DNA of 64,000 nt, from assembly GCA_902768605.1 (NCBI GenBank), contig CACXLY010000009.1, positions 1 to 64,000 on the forward strand, in the 5' to 3' direction. Within the stretch, counting starts at the first letter, position 1. Each line of letters opens with the position of its first letter. A model generated the notes under the pieces. The model had not been told where the DNA came from and searched no databases. It saw only the letters and a list, made by a program, of their open reading frames with translations. The position numbers and the translations under genes are program-made. Source of the stretch: an uncultured Bacteroidales bacterium. Its GTDB lineage: Bacteria > Bacteroidota > Bacteroidia > Bacteroidales > Bacteroidaceae. Of the stretch, positions 1-10,497 are shown in pieces.

Positions 1-99
1 ATTGGGGGATTTTTCTTATCTCCTGCAAAGATACAAAAAAAATATCACATTGACAAATAAATGGTTATAAATAATCATGACATTTGGCGATAAGCCCTA

Positions 100-345
100 T
101 AGTAGTTGGCACGCTTTTTGAGTTGGGTGAAAGAGCTTAGTCGGGGAGGATGAAGGCTGAAAGCATGATAAGAACATAGGCGGGGGTGAAACCCCCGTAA
201 AGGAGATATTGTAACATAAAAGTGCCGTAGGTACGACAGAACATCCAAAATCTGCCACCCTTTCAGGGTTTGTTTTCCCTGCTCGCACTCGTTACGGGGG
301 TTACACCCCCGCCTGTAGTCTTTCCAGCCTTTCAGGCTTCCATTG
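100..345. repeat. Degenerate copy of the mirrored hairpin element (R1)
   Basis: This gene-free stretch holds two G-run/C-run hairpins facing each other (GGGGGTGAAACCCCC near 182-196 and GGGGGTTACACCCCC near 296-310), separated by motifs resembling those in the better preserved copies at 48318, 56349 and 59711. The terminal repeats seen at 59711 are not recognisable here, so this is probably an old, decayed copy. No credible gene lies between 1 and 512. Confidence 0.5.
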
Positions 346-377
346 TGCCAACTGCAATATTGTTTCCAAAAATTTTC

Positions 378-476
378 CCTCATGAGGGGATTTCAGACGC
401 TACACGTGGGAACGGCCGACGCTACACGTGGGAAAAGCAAACGCCACACGTGGGAATGGCCGTTCCCACGTGTGGC
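378..476. repeat. 22-bp-period array, CACGTGGGAA core
   Basis: Units start at 381 (CATGAGGGGA), 403, 425 and 447 (each CACGTGGGAA), exactly 22 bp apart, followed by an inverted copy (CCCACGTGTGG) near 465-475. It lies between the R1 element and the stop codon of the VFGGGN-repeat fragment. The inverted last unit could form a hairpin and terminate the minus-strand gene. Confidence 0.8.
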
Positions 477-512
477 GTCTGAAAGGGGTTCGCAAGGCGG
501 GCGGATTTCCTG

Positions 513-2315
513 CTAATTCTCCTTGCCGATTCTGACGTTCGTCTTGCCCGTCACGTCGGCCTGGTTGCCGCCTCCGAAGACGTTGTTCTTGATGTCAACA
601 CCCAGCACGGTCTTCGTGCGCTGAGCCTCCGTGGCAGTTTCCGGCGTGACGAAGACGATGCTCTCACCCATCTGGGTGCCGATGTTGACATACGTGCTGC
701 CTGTCACCTTCGCAGCATTGCCGCCGCCGTAAACGTTGTTGATGCTTCCGATGGCACCGACCGTGTGCGCCGGCTGGAAGACGGACTCCGTGATGGGAGT
801 GCCCGAGCCGTCCTCGCCTACCACAATGTCGATGTTCTTGCCGGTGTGGGCAGCCGTCTCGCTAACCTCCGAGCTGTGATTCACTCCAAGACACTCGTCG
901 ATGTTGACGTAGGTATCTCCCGTGACGATAGCCGAAGCGCCATAGCCTCCGCCGTAGATGTCGCCGATGCTCGTGAAGGAGCGGACGTTGAGTGTCGGTC
1001 CGGCTGCTCCGTCGGGTGCCTTATATGGAGCCAGATTGCCGCCGCCGTAGAGCTGACCTATGATGATGGGATGGCAGCCCGTCTCCTCGACGTTCACGGT
1101 GATAGTGCCTTTGAGGTCACCATTCACATTGTTGCCGCCAAAGACCCTGTCGAAGCGTCCGCTCGTGATGGACAGCACAACGTTGCCGCCCAAATCAGCC
1201 TCACGCGCTCCGCCATATATTTCCTTCAGGTAGGAGACACAACCCAACTGGATTTGCGCCGTGCCGTCCTGATCCGCCTTATTGCCAGCGCCATAGACTT
1301 CCTCTACCTCCAGCGGACAGTCTCCTGCCTCGTCGAGCCTCATGGTAGCGCCCTCGCGGATGTTGCCCTTCGTATTCGAACCGCCGAAAGCGTAGTGGAT
1401 GGTGCCGCCCAACAACTCGGCAAACGTCTTGCCCTGGCCATATTCCGTCGTGCCGTCGGCAAGGTAGCCCACATTGGCGCCGGGGTTCGGGTCGCCGTTG
1501 GGAAGAGCATCCTTACCATTACCGCCACCGAAAACATAACCTATCTCGTAGGCTCCGTTGAGCGTCACCCTTGTGGCAGGTACTGAGGCAGCATTGCCAC
1601 CACCATAGACATATTCGATACTACTCAGGTCGCAGCCGTCGATGATAACCTCAGAGAAGCCGTCGCTGGCTGTTGGCTGATAGGCCGACATGTTGCCGCC
1701 GCCATAGACGGCCATCAGCTCATACTTGTGGTCGGCTGCCGTCGGGCTGAAAAGCTTGTCGGAAGGCGTACGGACATTCGTAGAGCCGTTGCCCGCTGTC
1801 TTATAGACATGAACCAGCACTGTCCCTGTAGGCGTGCCGTTCCGGTTGTTGCAGCCGAAGATGCTGCCCATCACGACACAATTGTCTGTCGCTGTATTCT
1901 TGTTAAGTTCAACCAAGGTGTTGCCATTGACGAGAGCCTCCACATCGCTTGTTGCGTCAAAGAAACCGGTCTTCTGTCCCAAACCGCCGCCATATACATC
2001 GTGAACTATGGTGCCGCCAGACAAGTTAACAGTGGTGTTGCCCGTGTTAGCCAAAGCGCCACCCCCATAGACATCCGTTAGTACTGTACCACCCTGAATG
2101 CCCACGGTCGTGCTTCCATCCACATTGGCAATGTTGCCTCCACCGAAGACATCTTTGGTAACTTCAACATCACCCTTAATTATCACTTCCGTATTAGAGC
2201 GAGACGGACTCTCGTTACCGCCGCCAAAGACGTTGCCGTCCACCGTCGCGTGTCGTTGCCAACGAGAAGCTGACGTATTCGACAAACAGACGTGCATAGT
2301 TGGCATATTAGGCAC
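513..2315 (-). pseudogene. Fragment of a VFGGGN-repeat surface protein
   Basis: About 600 residues made almost entirely of ~35-residue units, each ending in a [VI][FY]GGGN-type turn; about 16 units are visible (VFGGGNES, VYGGGNMS, VYGGGNAA, IYGGGYGA and so on). Such repeats suggest a beta-helix or stacked-strand surface protein of the large type common in Prevotella. The piece has no signal peptide and no type IX C-terminal sorting domain; it stops right after a repeat (…RIGKEN). The first ~20 residues before the first repeat look out of frame: another frame there reads ARLFVEYVSFSLATT, more like a real protein. I read it as a fragment or pseudogene of a longer gene. A complete cytoplasmic protein is unlikely. 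Confidence 0.6.
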
Positions 2316-2441
2316 AGGGCGTGGGCAAGGGACATGGGAAACACTGCTCCAAAGCCTGAATTACAGGCGATGGCGCACCTTCATATTTGTCCTTTAGAGA
2401 AAATTCCTATCCCAAGCAATGATTATCTCGGATAATTGTTG

Positions 2442-2449
2442 TAACTTTG
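2442..2449 (+). promoter_or_regulatory. Bacteroidetes -7 element (TAACTTTG) of the TlpA-like gene
   Basis: TAACTTTG fits the TAnnTTTG -7 consensus and lies about 45 bp before the start codon at 2493. No convincing TTG -33 element is placed at the usual distance. Confidence 0.5.
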
Positions 2450-2492
2450 CATCACCATTGATGATATTGTTTCAAATTGCTTCACTTAATTT

Positions 2493-3053
2493 ATGAATAT
2501 CCTTTTTCGGTTCAAAGAAAAAAACAAGGGCATAGGGCATCTTGTCCTCTGCTCCCTGGTACTGTTGCTGGTTTCATGTATGCACGATGACGTGGAACCT
2601 GCCGACTCGACGATGCTTGTTAAGGTTGGGAACCAAGTCCCGAGTTTTATCCTTACATCTTCAGAAGGAAAAGAATTGACATCCTCTTCGCTTAGCGGAC
2701 ATGTTTACATCCTTAATTTCTTCGACACCGGATGTCGCGACTGTCAGAAGGAACTGCCTGTCATGCAGCAGGTCTATGACGAATATGAGGGAAACGTACT
2801 CATCCTGAATGTGCCACGCAGCCAGACAAAGGAGGAAGTAAGCGTTTATTGGAAAGAAGCAGCATTTACCATGCCCTTCTATATCCCCCAAGACAAGAAA
2901 CTTTATTATAAGTTTGCTACCAAAACCATTCCACGTACTTATATAGTAAATGCTGAAGGAAAAGTGGTTGCAACCTATTCCGATGCTCCAATAGCAGATC
3001 TGACTTCAGTCTTACATCACCTGCAACAGTTGCTTGCCAAGGGCAGTAACTGA
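2493..3053 (+). CDS. TlpA-like thioredoxin-fold lipoprotein
   Basis: 186 residues. A hydrophobic N-terminal segment ends in a lipobox (LVLLLVSC, Cys about residue 29), so the mature protein should be a membrane-anchored lipoprotein facing the periplasm. From about residue 42 it reads as a TlpA/ResA-type thioredoxin domain: PSFILTSSEGKELTSSSLSG, then LNFFDTGCRDCQKELP with a CxxC redox pair (C-R-D-C), and the cis-proline segment TIPRTYIV. CRDC replaces the usual CxPC, so redox potential and partner may differ. The family reduces or exchanges disulfides in exported proteins; the substrate here cannot be told. Monocistronic, with a strong hairpin just downstream. Confidence 0.85.
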   Translation: MNILFRFKEKNKGIGHLVLCSLVLLLVSCMHDDVEPADSTMLVKVGNQVPSFILTSSEGKELTSSSLSGHVYILNFFDTGCRDCQKELPVMQQVYDEYEGNVLILNVPRSQTKEEVSVYWKEAAFTMPFYIPQDKKLYYKFATKTIPRTYIVNAEGKVVATYSDAPIADLTSVLHHLQQLLAKGSN

Positions 3054-3094
3054 GAAGGCAACGCCCCTGTTTATTCACCGCACGCCAATAACAA

Positions 3095-3132
3095 AAGAGA
3101 GCTGCATAGTCTTAGGATTATGCAGCTCTCTT
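3095..3132. terminator. Bidirectional hairpin terminator
   Basis: A perfect 14-bp stem (AAGAGAGCTGCATA at 3095-3108 with its complement at 3119-3132) and a 10-base loop. It lies between the convergent TlpA-like gene and the giant secreted-protein gene and could serve both strands. Confidence 0.85.
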
Positions 3133-3183
3133 AAGTTTACTTCCCGCCTCTCTTGGTAAAGCTTAATGCTAATTCACCATACA

Positions 3184-6100
3184 TCAGTAGCTGATCTTCT
3201 TCACCTGTCTCAGATCATCAGTATTGGCCGTTACTATATAGACACCCTTGGGCATGCGGAATCGGTGTTCACCGAAGTCTGGCTTAGCAGAATAAACCCT
3301 ACGTCCGCCAACATCAAAGACATTCACTTCTGTGATGGGTTGTCCTGTCGTTGAAGTCACAACAACAATACCATCCTCACCATAGATTTGCAGACTGTTC
3401 TCAGCGATTGCCCGCTGGATGCTGGATGCCTGTACGATGAAGAAGCGGTTCTGCGTACGGCCAGGCATACGGGTTGACATTCCAGAGTAGAGGGGCACTG
3501 CTTCACCTATCTTAGCATCATAGAGCATCAGGCTGTCGCCCAAGGACTCAACACCTTGGAAGGTAACAGTTGCAGGCTCGTCGCTATTGCTCTCAATGCC
3601 AATGGGCAGTACCATGAAGTCGTGGATGCGGTTGACGCTGGTAGCCAAACGGCCTGTCAAAGTGTAAACTACAGGTATGCTGGAACTGATATCGCTGACG
3701 ATGAACGTCGCAAGGTCTTCCTCTGGCAGGAACTTGTTGCTGGCATCAGCACTCTTAATCACACTGGCCTCACTCTGGTTGCCGTCCCGGTCTGCACGAA
3801 TGACGAGATAATGCAATCCATCGGGCCTTGAAGACGCTGTTCTTGGAGTAAGCGTCATCATGTCGGTGGTGTACTTCAGTGTGATTTCGCTGACATCATC
3901 GCTCTTACTCTTCACGAAGAAGCCATAGCGCGCAGGAACAATCGTCTGCCCCTGCAAGCCGGAACCTTCACCATCATCATATGCTGCGAAGTTCATGTCC
4001 GTCCACTTCCAGGAAGTTCCATTTGGATTCAAGTCGGGATTCTTTGGATCCAACTCGCTATTCTTCATCACGAGGAAGTAAGGCATTATGACATTGCTAT
4101 TCTTCTCGAAGAACTTCTGCATGTCGAGACCGCAAATGAACGGGTTGCCAGCAAGGAAGTAGCCTATGCTGCCCTGTCCTTCGTTCTTTAACGTTACCTC
4201 GTATTCTTCTGGCGGAGTGCTGCCATCATCTGGCGTTGCGAAGTAGTCAGAACGCAGACGGCCACGGTTGTTCAATGTTATGGTGTTCGTTGCTGTAGCT
4301 CCATCGGGCAATTCACGTCCATCATCGATGTAAACACGCACGCGCCTTTCTATAATATAGCTCTTTGTCCAGTCCCAGATATCGTAGTACTGGTCGTCCT
4401 TAGGAAGGCGGAAGACAGTCCGCAAGCTTTCGCTATTGTAGGGGCTCTTCAAGTTGTTGATGGGCATCACGCTGAAACCACCATTGTCGTAGGGCACGGT
4501 ATGATCGTTGTGCGCACCGCTCCAAGAGCCGCGAACTGCAACATTGATCTTACTGTTTCCGAAAGGCTTATATACCAGACGGTTCAAATAGTCATCAGCA
4601 TTAGAGCTATCCCACTCAAAACCCTGACCGACTCCTGTCCAGTCTCCTTCCTCATCATAACCGAGGTTTTCTGTTTGGCTGGCATCGTCAGCCGACCAGA
4701 TGGCACCACGCTCGTAGAGCACTGCCTTGGCCTTGTCCCACTGACGCTGATAGACGGCAGGCGCAAAGCGGTCGTAGTCGAGACCTGAGGGATAGGTGCC
4801 GCTGATGCCCCTCATTTCGATATGATTGGTCACATCGAAGTTGATGGGCTCGAAGTAAGTGGTCTCCTGTCGGCCGCTCCAAGATGGTGCATACCATTCT
4901 CCAGAGATTGTTCCCTGCAAGGGTGAGCTGGCAAGACTCCAGAGGTTCTTAGGCAGGGCGAACTCTACCCATGCTTTGTTATAATTCAAGAGATGAGCAT
5001 TCACCAACTCTGTTTCAGACTGGAAGACGATGCCGTCGCAGACATTGGTCGAGTAGAGCTCAGTAACCATATCACCGATGTCACGAACATCCTTGGCATG
5101 TTGTGATGTTTCGGCATCGTTTTCCCGCTCTTCTGTCCACTCATGAGCCTGGAAGTCGTAGCGGATTAGTGGTGATGATGTGGAGCGTAGGGCAGGGAAA
5201 CCTGTCAGATTTCCTTCACCATCGACTTCATCACCATCATCATAGAGTTCAGATGCAGGAGCCGTTTCACTTGTCATCATCAGAATCTCAGTGCAGTAGA
5301 GCGGAGCAAAGCCTTTGCGCCGCTGACGATCTTGATCGGTAACGTAGTTTACATCGTTGGTCATGTAATAGTTGTCGTCCTCCTCATTAGCTGATAAGAG
5401 GATTCCATTGCCACCATAGAGTTCGTCGAAATCAGCACGTCGCCAGTTCTCATCGTTACTCCAATCTTTATTGCCAGCTTCACCTGTCCAGACTTCATAG
5501 TCGGGCACAATCTTCAGCAGCACCTCACTAAAGCCTTCGCAAGACTCTGCCACGCTACCGGGTTTCATGTCCTCGACAAAGGGGAAACGCAGGTTGTAGG
5601 AATAGCCTTCGCGGACGTGGAAATTGTCGTTGAAATAGAATTTCACACATTCCGCCTCATCACCGTTGGTCGTGCCAGGTGTTCCCTTCAAGTAAGTCAT
5701 GGTGCCTACTACGGGCGGTAGCAGGTTGTCGTAGTTATCTAGGATGTACTGTTCCATGATGGGGTCGGATGAACCAGTAAGCAACACCACCCTTTGCTGT
5801 AATTCTTGGGGCATTGTGACACCGACAGCTTCCTCTTCGTTTGCCAATTCAATACCTCTCAGGGGAATATGAAGGTTCTTAGGCGTAGCAGTTCCTGTCT
5901 TGTGTACCTGCTCAAACTGTTTCTTTGAAATTCTGACACTTAGCGTGGCAATGTCATCAGGATAGTGTTTCTCGCTGAAACCAACGTGTATGGCAGGAGC
6001 AATACCACTGACCTGTATTTTGATAGGTTGCGGCTCTGAGCAAATAAAAGTATAGTTATCCGTACCTGTGTTAATCTGCTGTTCAATAGGAATGGCACAA

Positions 6101-9100
6101 GCATATACATAATGGTTAATGCCACCCTCGATGTTGGTTTCATCGACAATCTTCATATAATCCTGACTCAGATTGATATCCACTAACTTGCTGTTGAGAA
6201 TCAGACGCGGCGTACTGCCATCAGATGGGTTAGCCAGTTCACGCAAGTAGTCGAGCATCGCTTGTGTAAACTCTTGGTCGGGATATAACTCTGATGCTCC
6301 CAGATGGATGTTTGTATAGAGGTCGGTAGCATAGGGGTTCATTAATCGGAAGCACTTCATGGCATCATAAAGCCTAATGGTGCCATCGCTGTTGGTAGCC
6401 GCCTTATATTCCTCCACCGTACCTGGAGTGTCATTGTCAGTTCCTATCCACCAGTCAAAGTTCACATCGTCAAGCACCCAGACTGTTTCATCGCCCTCAT
6501 CGGTGAATGTATAGCCAGCTAATTTGATGGCAAATGTTACAATGCTATTTTCACAAAAGACAAATTCATCAAGTGACTGTTGACCTTTGTGCCCTACAAT
6601 CTGTAGTTTAGGCAATAGTTTGAGGTTGCTTTGGTTGGAGCACGCGTCAAGCAGGTTGAACCATTCGGCAAAATCAGGCACGTCTTCATCTACAAGCCGA
6701 CGCCCTGGCTGAATGGTTAGCAGTGTGTAGGTCTTATAGTCTTCCCATGTGTTGATGCCCATTGTTCCGTTGAATACCAGTTTGCGTATACCATTATCTG
6801 TATGGGCAAAAACGGTGAGGTTTTCGTCTTGAGCCATCTTTTTGAAGGTGTAGGATTCCATCGAGCTGAAATTTGTGTTCCATTCAAAGTTACCATAGGG
6901 AACGCGCAGTCCTGTTACATGTCCCTCATTATCCACCTCGTCAATCTTCATTAATGCCTCATCGAAAGCTATTTTATAGCTGTTGAAATAGTCAGGATTA
7001 TCAAATTCGCCCGCATTCAAATGCTCAACGAACTCTTCGATACTGGTATAGTTGAGGTTATGGTCAATGCTCAGTCGCTCACGGAATAATCTATAGAACT
7101 TGTCTCGGTCTAGAAATACACAACTCAGATAGTCGGTTTCACCAGGATTGTCTCCAGTGGCTTCCTGCATACCTTTTGATGACAGCAGGCTCTCGAAATC
7201 GGTCTCCAGCTTCATCACGGCCAACTCACCACCACAGAGTGGCGACGACATAGCCATGCGCACCTTGGGTAACTTGGCAAATACCCACACGTCGTCCAGC
7301 AGATAGTCTCCACCTGTCGTAGAGTAGCTGTTGTTTTCAATGTTCAGTTCATATTCATCATACAGCTCCGATACGACGAAGTCGAAGTAGAACTGATGCC
7401 ATAACACCTCATGGTTGTTCTCCTCATAGTTAAAGAACTCTGTGCTTCCCTGACGGCGTGCCTTGTTGTCGACCATTCCCGGACAGAAAGTGTAGAGCAC
7501 AGTTTCCGTATTGCCTCGTTTCCCAATGACACTTAATATCACACCGCCAGGAGTCTTTGACTCAGAATTGTTGGTCGATCCGCCCACAGAAGCCATCCAT
7601 CCAGAACAAATCAAGCGTGAACCTACACAGAACGTTCCGTTGAACTTAATCCTAGCCACTGTACCAGGCATATCGGATGCATCGATGTAGAGAAAACCTG
7701 GATTATACTGATTAGAGTATTGGTCACCCGTATAGCTGCTCACAGGCACCATTTTAGGAGCTATACTATGGCCACTAAAGTTATAAGTTGCCTCTTTGGC
7801 AATACCATAGGTTCCCCAGCTGGCCGTTACGGGACCATACGTGTAGTTGGTGGAAGAATATTGAAGTGGTAACGCTGACGAATTGGCGTTATTGCTGACA
7901 CCCTCACCACCTCCTGTAGCGACTTTGTACGACTGATTTGTAGGATAGTCAAAATCGATATGTGCCACTGGCGGTTGATTATCGCACATGGCTCGCAGAC
8001 TCTGTGTCGACCGTTCGCTATGTGGTGCGTCATTGCCTACCACATCTTTATAATAAAGTGTTTCTGAGTCATCATCGAACAAGATGGTGAAGCGTGCCAA
8101 CTGGTATTCTGTAGAAGTGTTTGGATCGCGTGCATAGACCTTGAAAACAGCATAGCTGCCAGACGGCACTTTCCAACCTGTAGGATACTTAAATTTCAGT
8201 AGACGACGTCGCTTCATTGTTGAATTCTGTACAACCTGTCCTCTATTGCAGTTGGGAGCAGTTTGAAAGCCTAACAAAGAAACGCCCGCCCCGTGATCCT
8301 CCAGTTCATAGCGTACATAGTCGTTACTCACAAGGTTCAACAGATTGTCTTCGCCTTCCTCGCCCCCTTTGTATATCCAATAATTTTCCAATTCATGATT
8401 CAATGGAACGAAATCCTCACTGCTGCCGATGGTTTCCGACGGGAAATGAATGGTGTGTTCTTCCAGCCAATTAGCACCACCCTTTGTCATGGCAGTCAAC
8501 TGGCGGGCCATCACATTGGCGTCAATCAGCGTATAAATATGGCGCAGGGTCAGACTGGGCTCAGTCAAATCACCGCCCACGTTGCCCGTTGAAGCGGAGG
8601 CATTCTCATAGGTAAAATCCTGGTAGCGTGTAATATCACTGGCGATAACCAATTCGTTACCGTCATAGTTTATAGGCAGACGAGCTATCATAGAAGTACT
8701 TACATGCCCTGTTGTACCCAGCGATGACTGCTTCAGCTTACTTCCAACAACCCACCCATTCTGATAAACGTAGCCACGGACTTCGGGAAGGAAATAATCT
8801 GTGGTCAGGGGGGTTTCCGTATCATAGAGATACCAGCGCTGATAGCGGTTATGTTTGGTTGTGCCTGTCTGATTGCTTGTCGATAGATAGAGTGGAGAGA
8901 ACTCACCTCGTTTCACATAGCGGGTCATATGGTATTCCGAGACATTCTGAATATTCGTACCGTCGTCTTTGGTCATCCAACCCATATTTTCCTGAAGGAA
9001 CTCAACAGGAAAGTGGATGCCCTGGTTAGCGAGGTTGTCTGCCCTGTCAGCCAGATACGACTGGCGATGGATTACCTTGTTCCCTACTGTCGAGGTGTCG

Positions 9101-10482
9101 AGGGCACTATTGTCGAGGGTGGTCTTCAGCAGATAAACCCTTGCCTTGTCCGTGCCCACCGCGCCATCAGTAAAGTATGTACCCGTATTATTGTTGTTCA
9201 TTACAAAGGCCTGGGTTTCACCACCTGATATGCGTTGCATATTCCAACCGTTAGCTACACGCACAAACCTGAAAGAACAGGCACGTGAATCTACAGAAGT
9301 TGTCTGGTAGTGTTCTGTCTCAGCATTCCAGCTGATGTAGCGGTCGGCAGAATTCTTCAAAACGAAGTTGTCTGCCGTTCCCACAAACATCCACGCCTCA
9401 CTGACGTTCTGGTAGATACCCACTAGATCTTCATCAGTATTGAGTCCACGACCAACATCAATAAGACCGCGCGACCCGCTGTTGATATTATTATTCTGCA
9501 TCAGCAGGAAATACTTTGTGGGGGACTGCTCAAAGCCCAGAAAAGCGGCATCGGTATTGCGTATCAGCTCCAGATAACACTGCTGAATATTTTCTCCTCC
9601 TCCTTCTGAAATCTGGCTATTCGCATTGTTATTGTTATTTACTCGGCTTACATAGAGAGAAGCGTCTGCGTCCGTTCTGTGCAACACCACATCACCGCTG
9701 GCAGTATGTTCCAATACGAACTCAACAGCTGTTCCTGCATTAGCGACAACTGTATAACGTTGATTGTTATTGTTCCAACCTATATATCGGCCTTGTTTGC
9801 TCTTGAGGAGGAAGCCATTGGCCGTTATCTCCTTCTGCCATATCAGGTCGTTTATATTGGTCGAAGCGGCCGATGTCAGAAGATTCTTCCCTGAGCCGGT
9901 GTCCTTGATATAGTTGTTCTCCATGTTGCCACTGCCGGAAAAACGAAGGAAATACTCTTGATCCTCAATCATCGAGTAGTCTATCATTTCAATCTTTGCA
10001 GCGTTGCCACCTGCTGTACCAGCTACGACGGGCGAGCCTGCATTGTCGCCTCCCTTAGCCAGTGCAAAGCCATCGCTCTGTCGCACCAAGTTCAGCTGGC
10101 CCTCCACATCGTAGAAACGGCTCATGTTCACAGCCTGTGTAGCATCATCGGTGACAGAGAATCCATCACCCGATGTAGCCATCGACAAATAATGACCAGC
10201 CAGGTTTTTCAGTTTGTCACCTTCCCAGGTCCACAGTTTATTGTTGTCGATACTGGCAACAGGGGTTTCTACACTATGACGCACCTGGATAGTAAGCGTC
10301 TGTGCGACACCATTATCAGTAACGTATTGTATTGATCGTGTCTTATTACTGAAACGCATGTAGAAATATCCTTCTGGCACCGTTGAGGTCTGTGCCAATG
10401 ATAAAGATGAATATGCCATAAATGCCAGAAGCAGTACGGCAACGCGGCGGGAGCATTTATAAAGATTGTATATTATATTCAT
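3184..10482 (-). CDS. Giant type IX secreted protein, last gene of the fimbrial operon
   Basis: 2432 residues. N-terminal signal peptide (VAVLLLAFMAYSSLSLAQ), then several hundred residues of recurring beta-rich segments (YFYMRFSNKTRS…, YFLRFSGSG…, YISWN…) that look like trefoil or carbohydrate-binding-like repeats; this reading is tentative. The long middle part contains no domain I can name. The last ~70 residues have the layout of a type IX C-terminal sorting domain: VNVFDVGGRRVYS, then MPKGVYIVTANTDDLRQVKKISY. It is expected to cross the outer membrane by the PorSS/type IX system and be anchored at the surface. Only 15 bp separate it from the fimbrillin-like lipoprotein upstream, so it belongs to that operon. 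By position it matches Mfa5, the large tip-associated protein ending the P. gingivalis mfa cluster, but no vWA domain is obvious. A tip or adhesin role is inference. Confidence 0.8.
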   Translation of the reverse strand: MNIIYNLYKCSRRVAVLLLAFMAYSSLSLAQTSTVPEGYFYMRFSNKTRSIQYVTDNGVAQTLTIQVRHSVETPVASIDNNKLWTWEGDKLKNLAGHYLSMATSGDGFSVTDDATQAVNMSRFYDVEGQLNLVRQSDGFALAKGGDNAGSPVVAGTAGGNAAKIEMIDYSMIEDQEYFLRFSGSGNMENNYIKDTGSGKNLLTSAASTNINDLIWQKEITANGFLLKSKQGRYIGWNNNNQRYTVVANAGTAVEFVLEHTASGDVVLHRTDADASLYVSRVNNNNNANSQISEGGGENIQQCYLELIRNTDAAFLGFEQSPTKYFLLMQNNNINSGSRGLIDVGRGLNTDEDLVGIYQNVSEAWMFVGTADNFVLKNSADRYISWNAETEHYQTTSVDSRACSFRFVRVANGWNMQRISGGETQAFVMNNNNTGTYFTDGAVGTDKARVYLLKTTLDNSALDTSTVGNKVIHRQSYLADRADNLANQGIHFPVEFLQENMGWMTKDDGTNIQNVSEYHMTRYVKRGEFSPLYLSTSNQTGTTKHNRYQRWYLYDTETPLTTDYFLPEVRGYVYQNGWVVGSKLKQSSLGTTGHVSTSMIARLPINYDGNELVIASDITRYQDFTYENASASTGNVGGDLTEPSLTLRHIYTLIDANVMARQLTAMTKGGANWLEEHTIHFPSETIGSSEDFVPLNHELENYWIYKGGEEGEDNLLNLVSNDYVRYELEDHGAGVSLLGFQTAPNCNRGQVVQNSTMKRRRLLKFKYPTGWKVPSGSYAVFKVYARDPNTSTEYQLARFTILFDDDSETLYYKDVVGNDAPHSERSTQSLRAMCDNQPPVAHIDFDYPTNQSYKVATGGGEGVSNNANSSALPLQYSSTNYTYGPVTASWGTYGIAKEATYNFSGHSIAPKMVPVSSYTGDQYSNQYNPGFLYIDASDMPGTVARIKFNGTFCVGSRLICSGWMASVGGSTNNSESKTPGGVILSVIGKRGNTETVLYTFCPGMVDNKARRQGSTEFFNYEENNHEVLWHQFYFDFVVSELYDEYELNIENNSYSTTGGDYLLDDVWVFAKLPKVRMAMSSPLCGGELAVMKLETDFESLLSSKGMQEATGDNPGETDYLSCVFLDRDKFYRLFRERLSIDHNLNYTSIEEFVEHLNAGEFDNPDYFNSYKIAFDEALMKIDEVDNEGHVTGLRVPYGNFEWNTNFSSMESYTFKKMAQDENLTVFAHTDNGIRKLVFNGTMGINTWEDYKTYTLLTIQPGRRLVDEDVPDFAEWFNLLDACSNQSNLKLLPKLQIVGHKGQQSLDEFVFCENSIVTFAIKLAGYTFTDEGDETVWVLDDVNFDWWIGTDNDTPGTVEEYKAATNSDGTIRLYDAMKCFRLMNPYATDLYTNIHLGASELYPDQEFTQAMLDYLRELANPSDGSTPRLILNSKLVDINLSQDYMKIVDETNIEGGINHYVYACAIPIEQQINTGTDNYTFICSEPQPIKIQVSGIAPAIHVGFSEKHYPDDIATLSVRISKKQFEQVHKTGTATPKNLHIPLRGIELANEEEAVGVTMPQELQQRVVLLTGSSDPIMEQYILDNYDNLLPPVVGTMTYLKGTPGTTNGDEAECVKFYFNDNFHVREGYSYNLRFPFVEDMKPGSVAESCEGFSEVLLKIVPDYEVWTGEAGNKDWSNDENWRRADFDELYGGNGILLSANEEDDNYYMTNDVNYVTDQDRQRRKGFAPLYCTEILMMTSETAPASELYDDGDEVDGEGNLTGFPALRSTSSPLIRYDFQAHEWTEERENDAETSQHAKDVRDIGDMVTELYSTNVCDGIVFQSETELVNAHLLNYNKAWVEFALPKNLWSLASSPLQGTISGEWYAPSWSGRQETTYFEPINFDVTNHIEMRGISGTYPSGLDYDRFAPAVYQRQWDKAKAVLYERGAIWSADDASQTENLGYDEEGDWTGVGQGFEWDSSNADDYLNRLVYKPFGNSKINVAVRGSWSGAHNDHTVPYDNGGFSVMPINNLKSPYNSESLRTVFRLPKDDQYYDIWDWTKSYIIERRVRVYIDDGRELPDGATATNTITLNNRGRLRSDYFATPDDGSTPPEEYEVTLKNEGQGSIGYFLAGNPFICGLDMQKFFEKNSNVIMPYFLVMKNSELDPKNPDLNPNGTSWKWTDMNFAAYDDGEGSGLQGQTIVPARYGFFVKSKSDDVSEITLKYTTDMMTLTPRTASSRPDGLHYLVIRADRDGNQSEASVIKSADASNKFLPEEDLATFIVSDISSSIPVVYTLTGRLATSVNRIHDFMVLPIGIESNSDEPATVTFQGVESLGDSLMLYDAKIGEAVPLYSGMSTRMPGRTQNRFFIVQASSIQRAIAENSLQIYGEDGIVVVTSTTGQPITEVNVFDVGGRRVYSAKPDFGEHRFRMPKGVYIVTANTDDLRQVKKISY

Positions 10483-10497
10483 CGTAGTGAAACATGC

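Noticed and set aside
3184..10482. Possible split of the giant gene into several genes
   Set aside because: One uninterrupted frame with a signal peptide at the start and a sorting domain at the end; internal overlapping frames are shadows.
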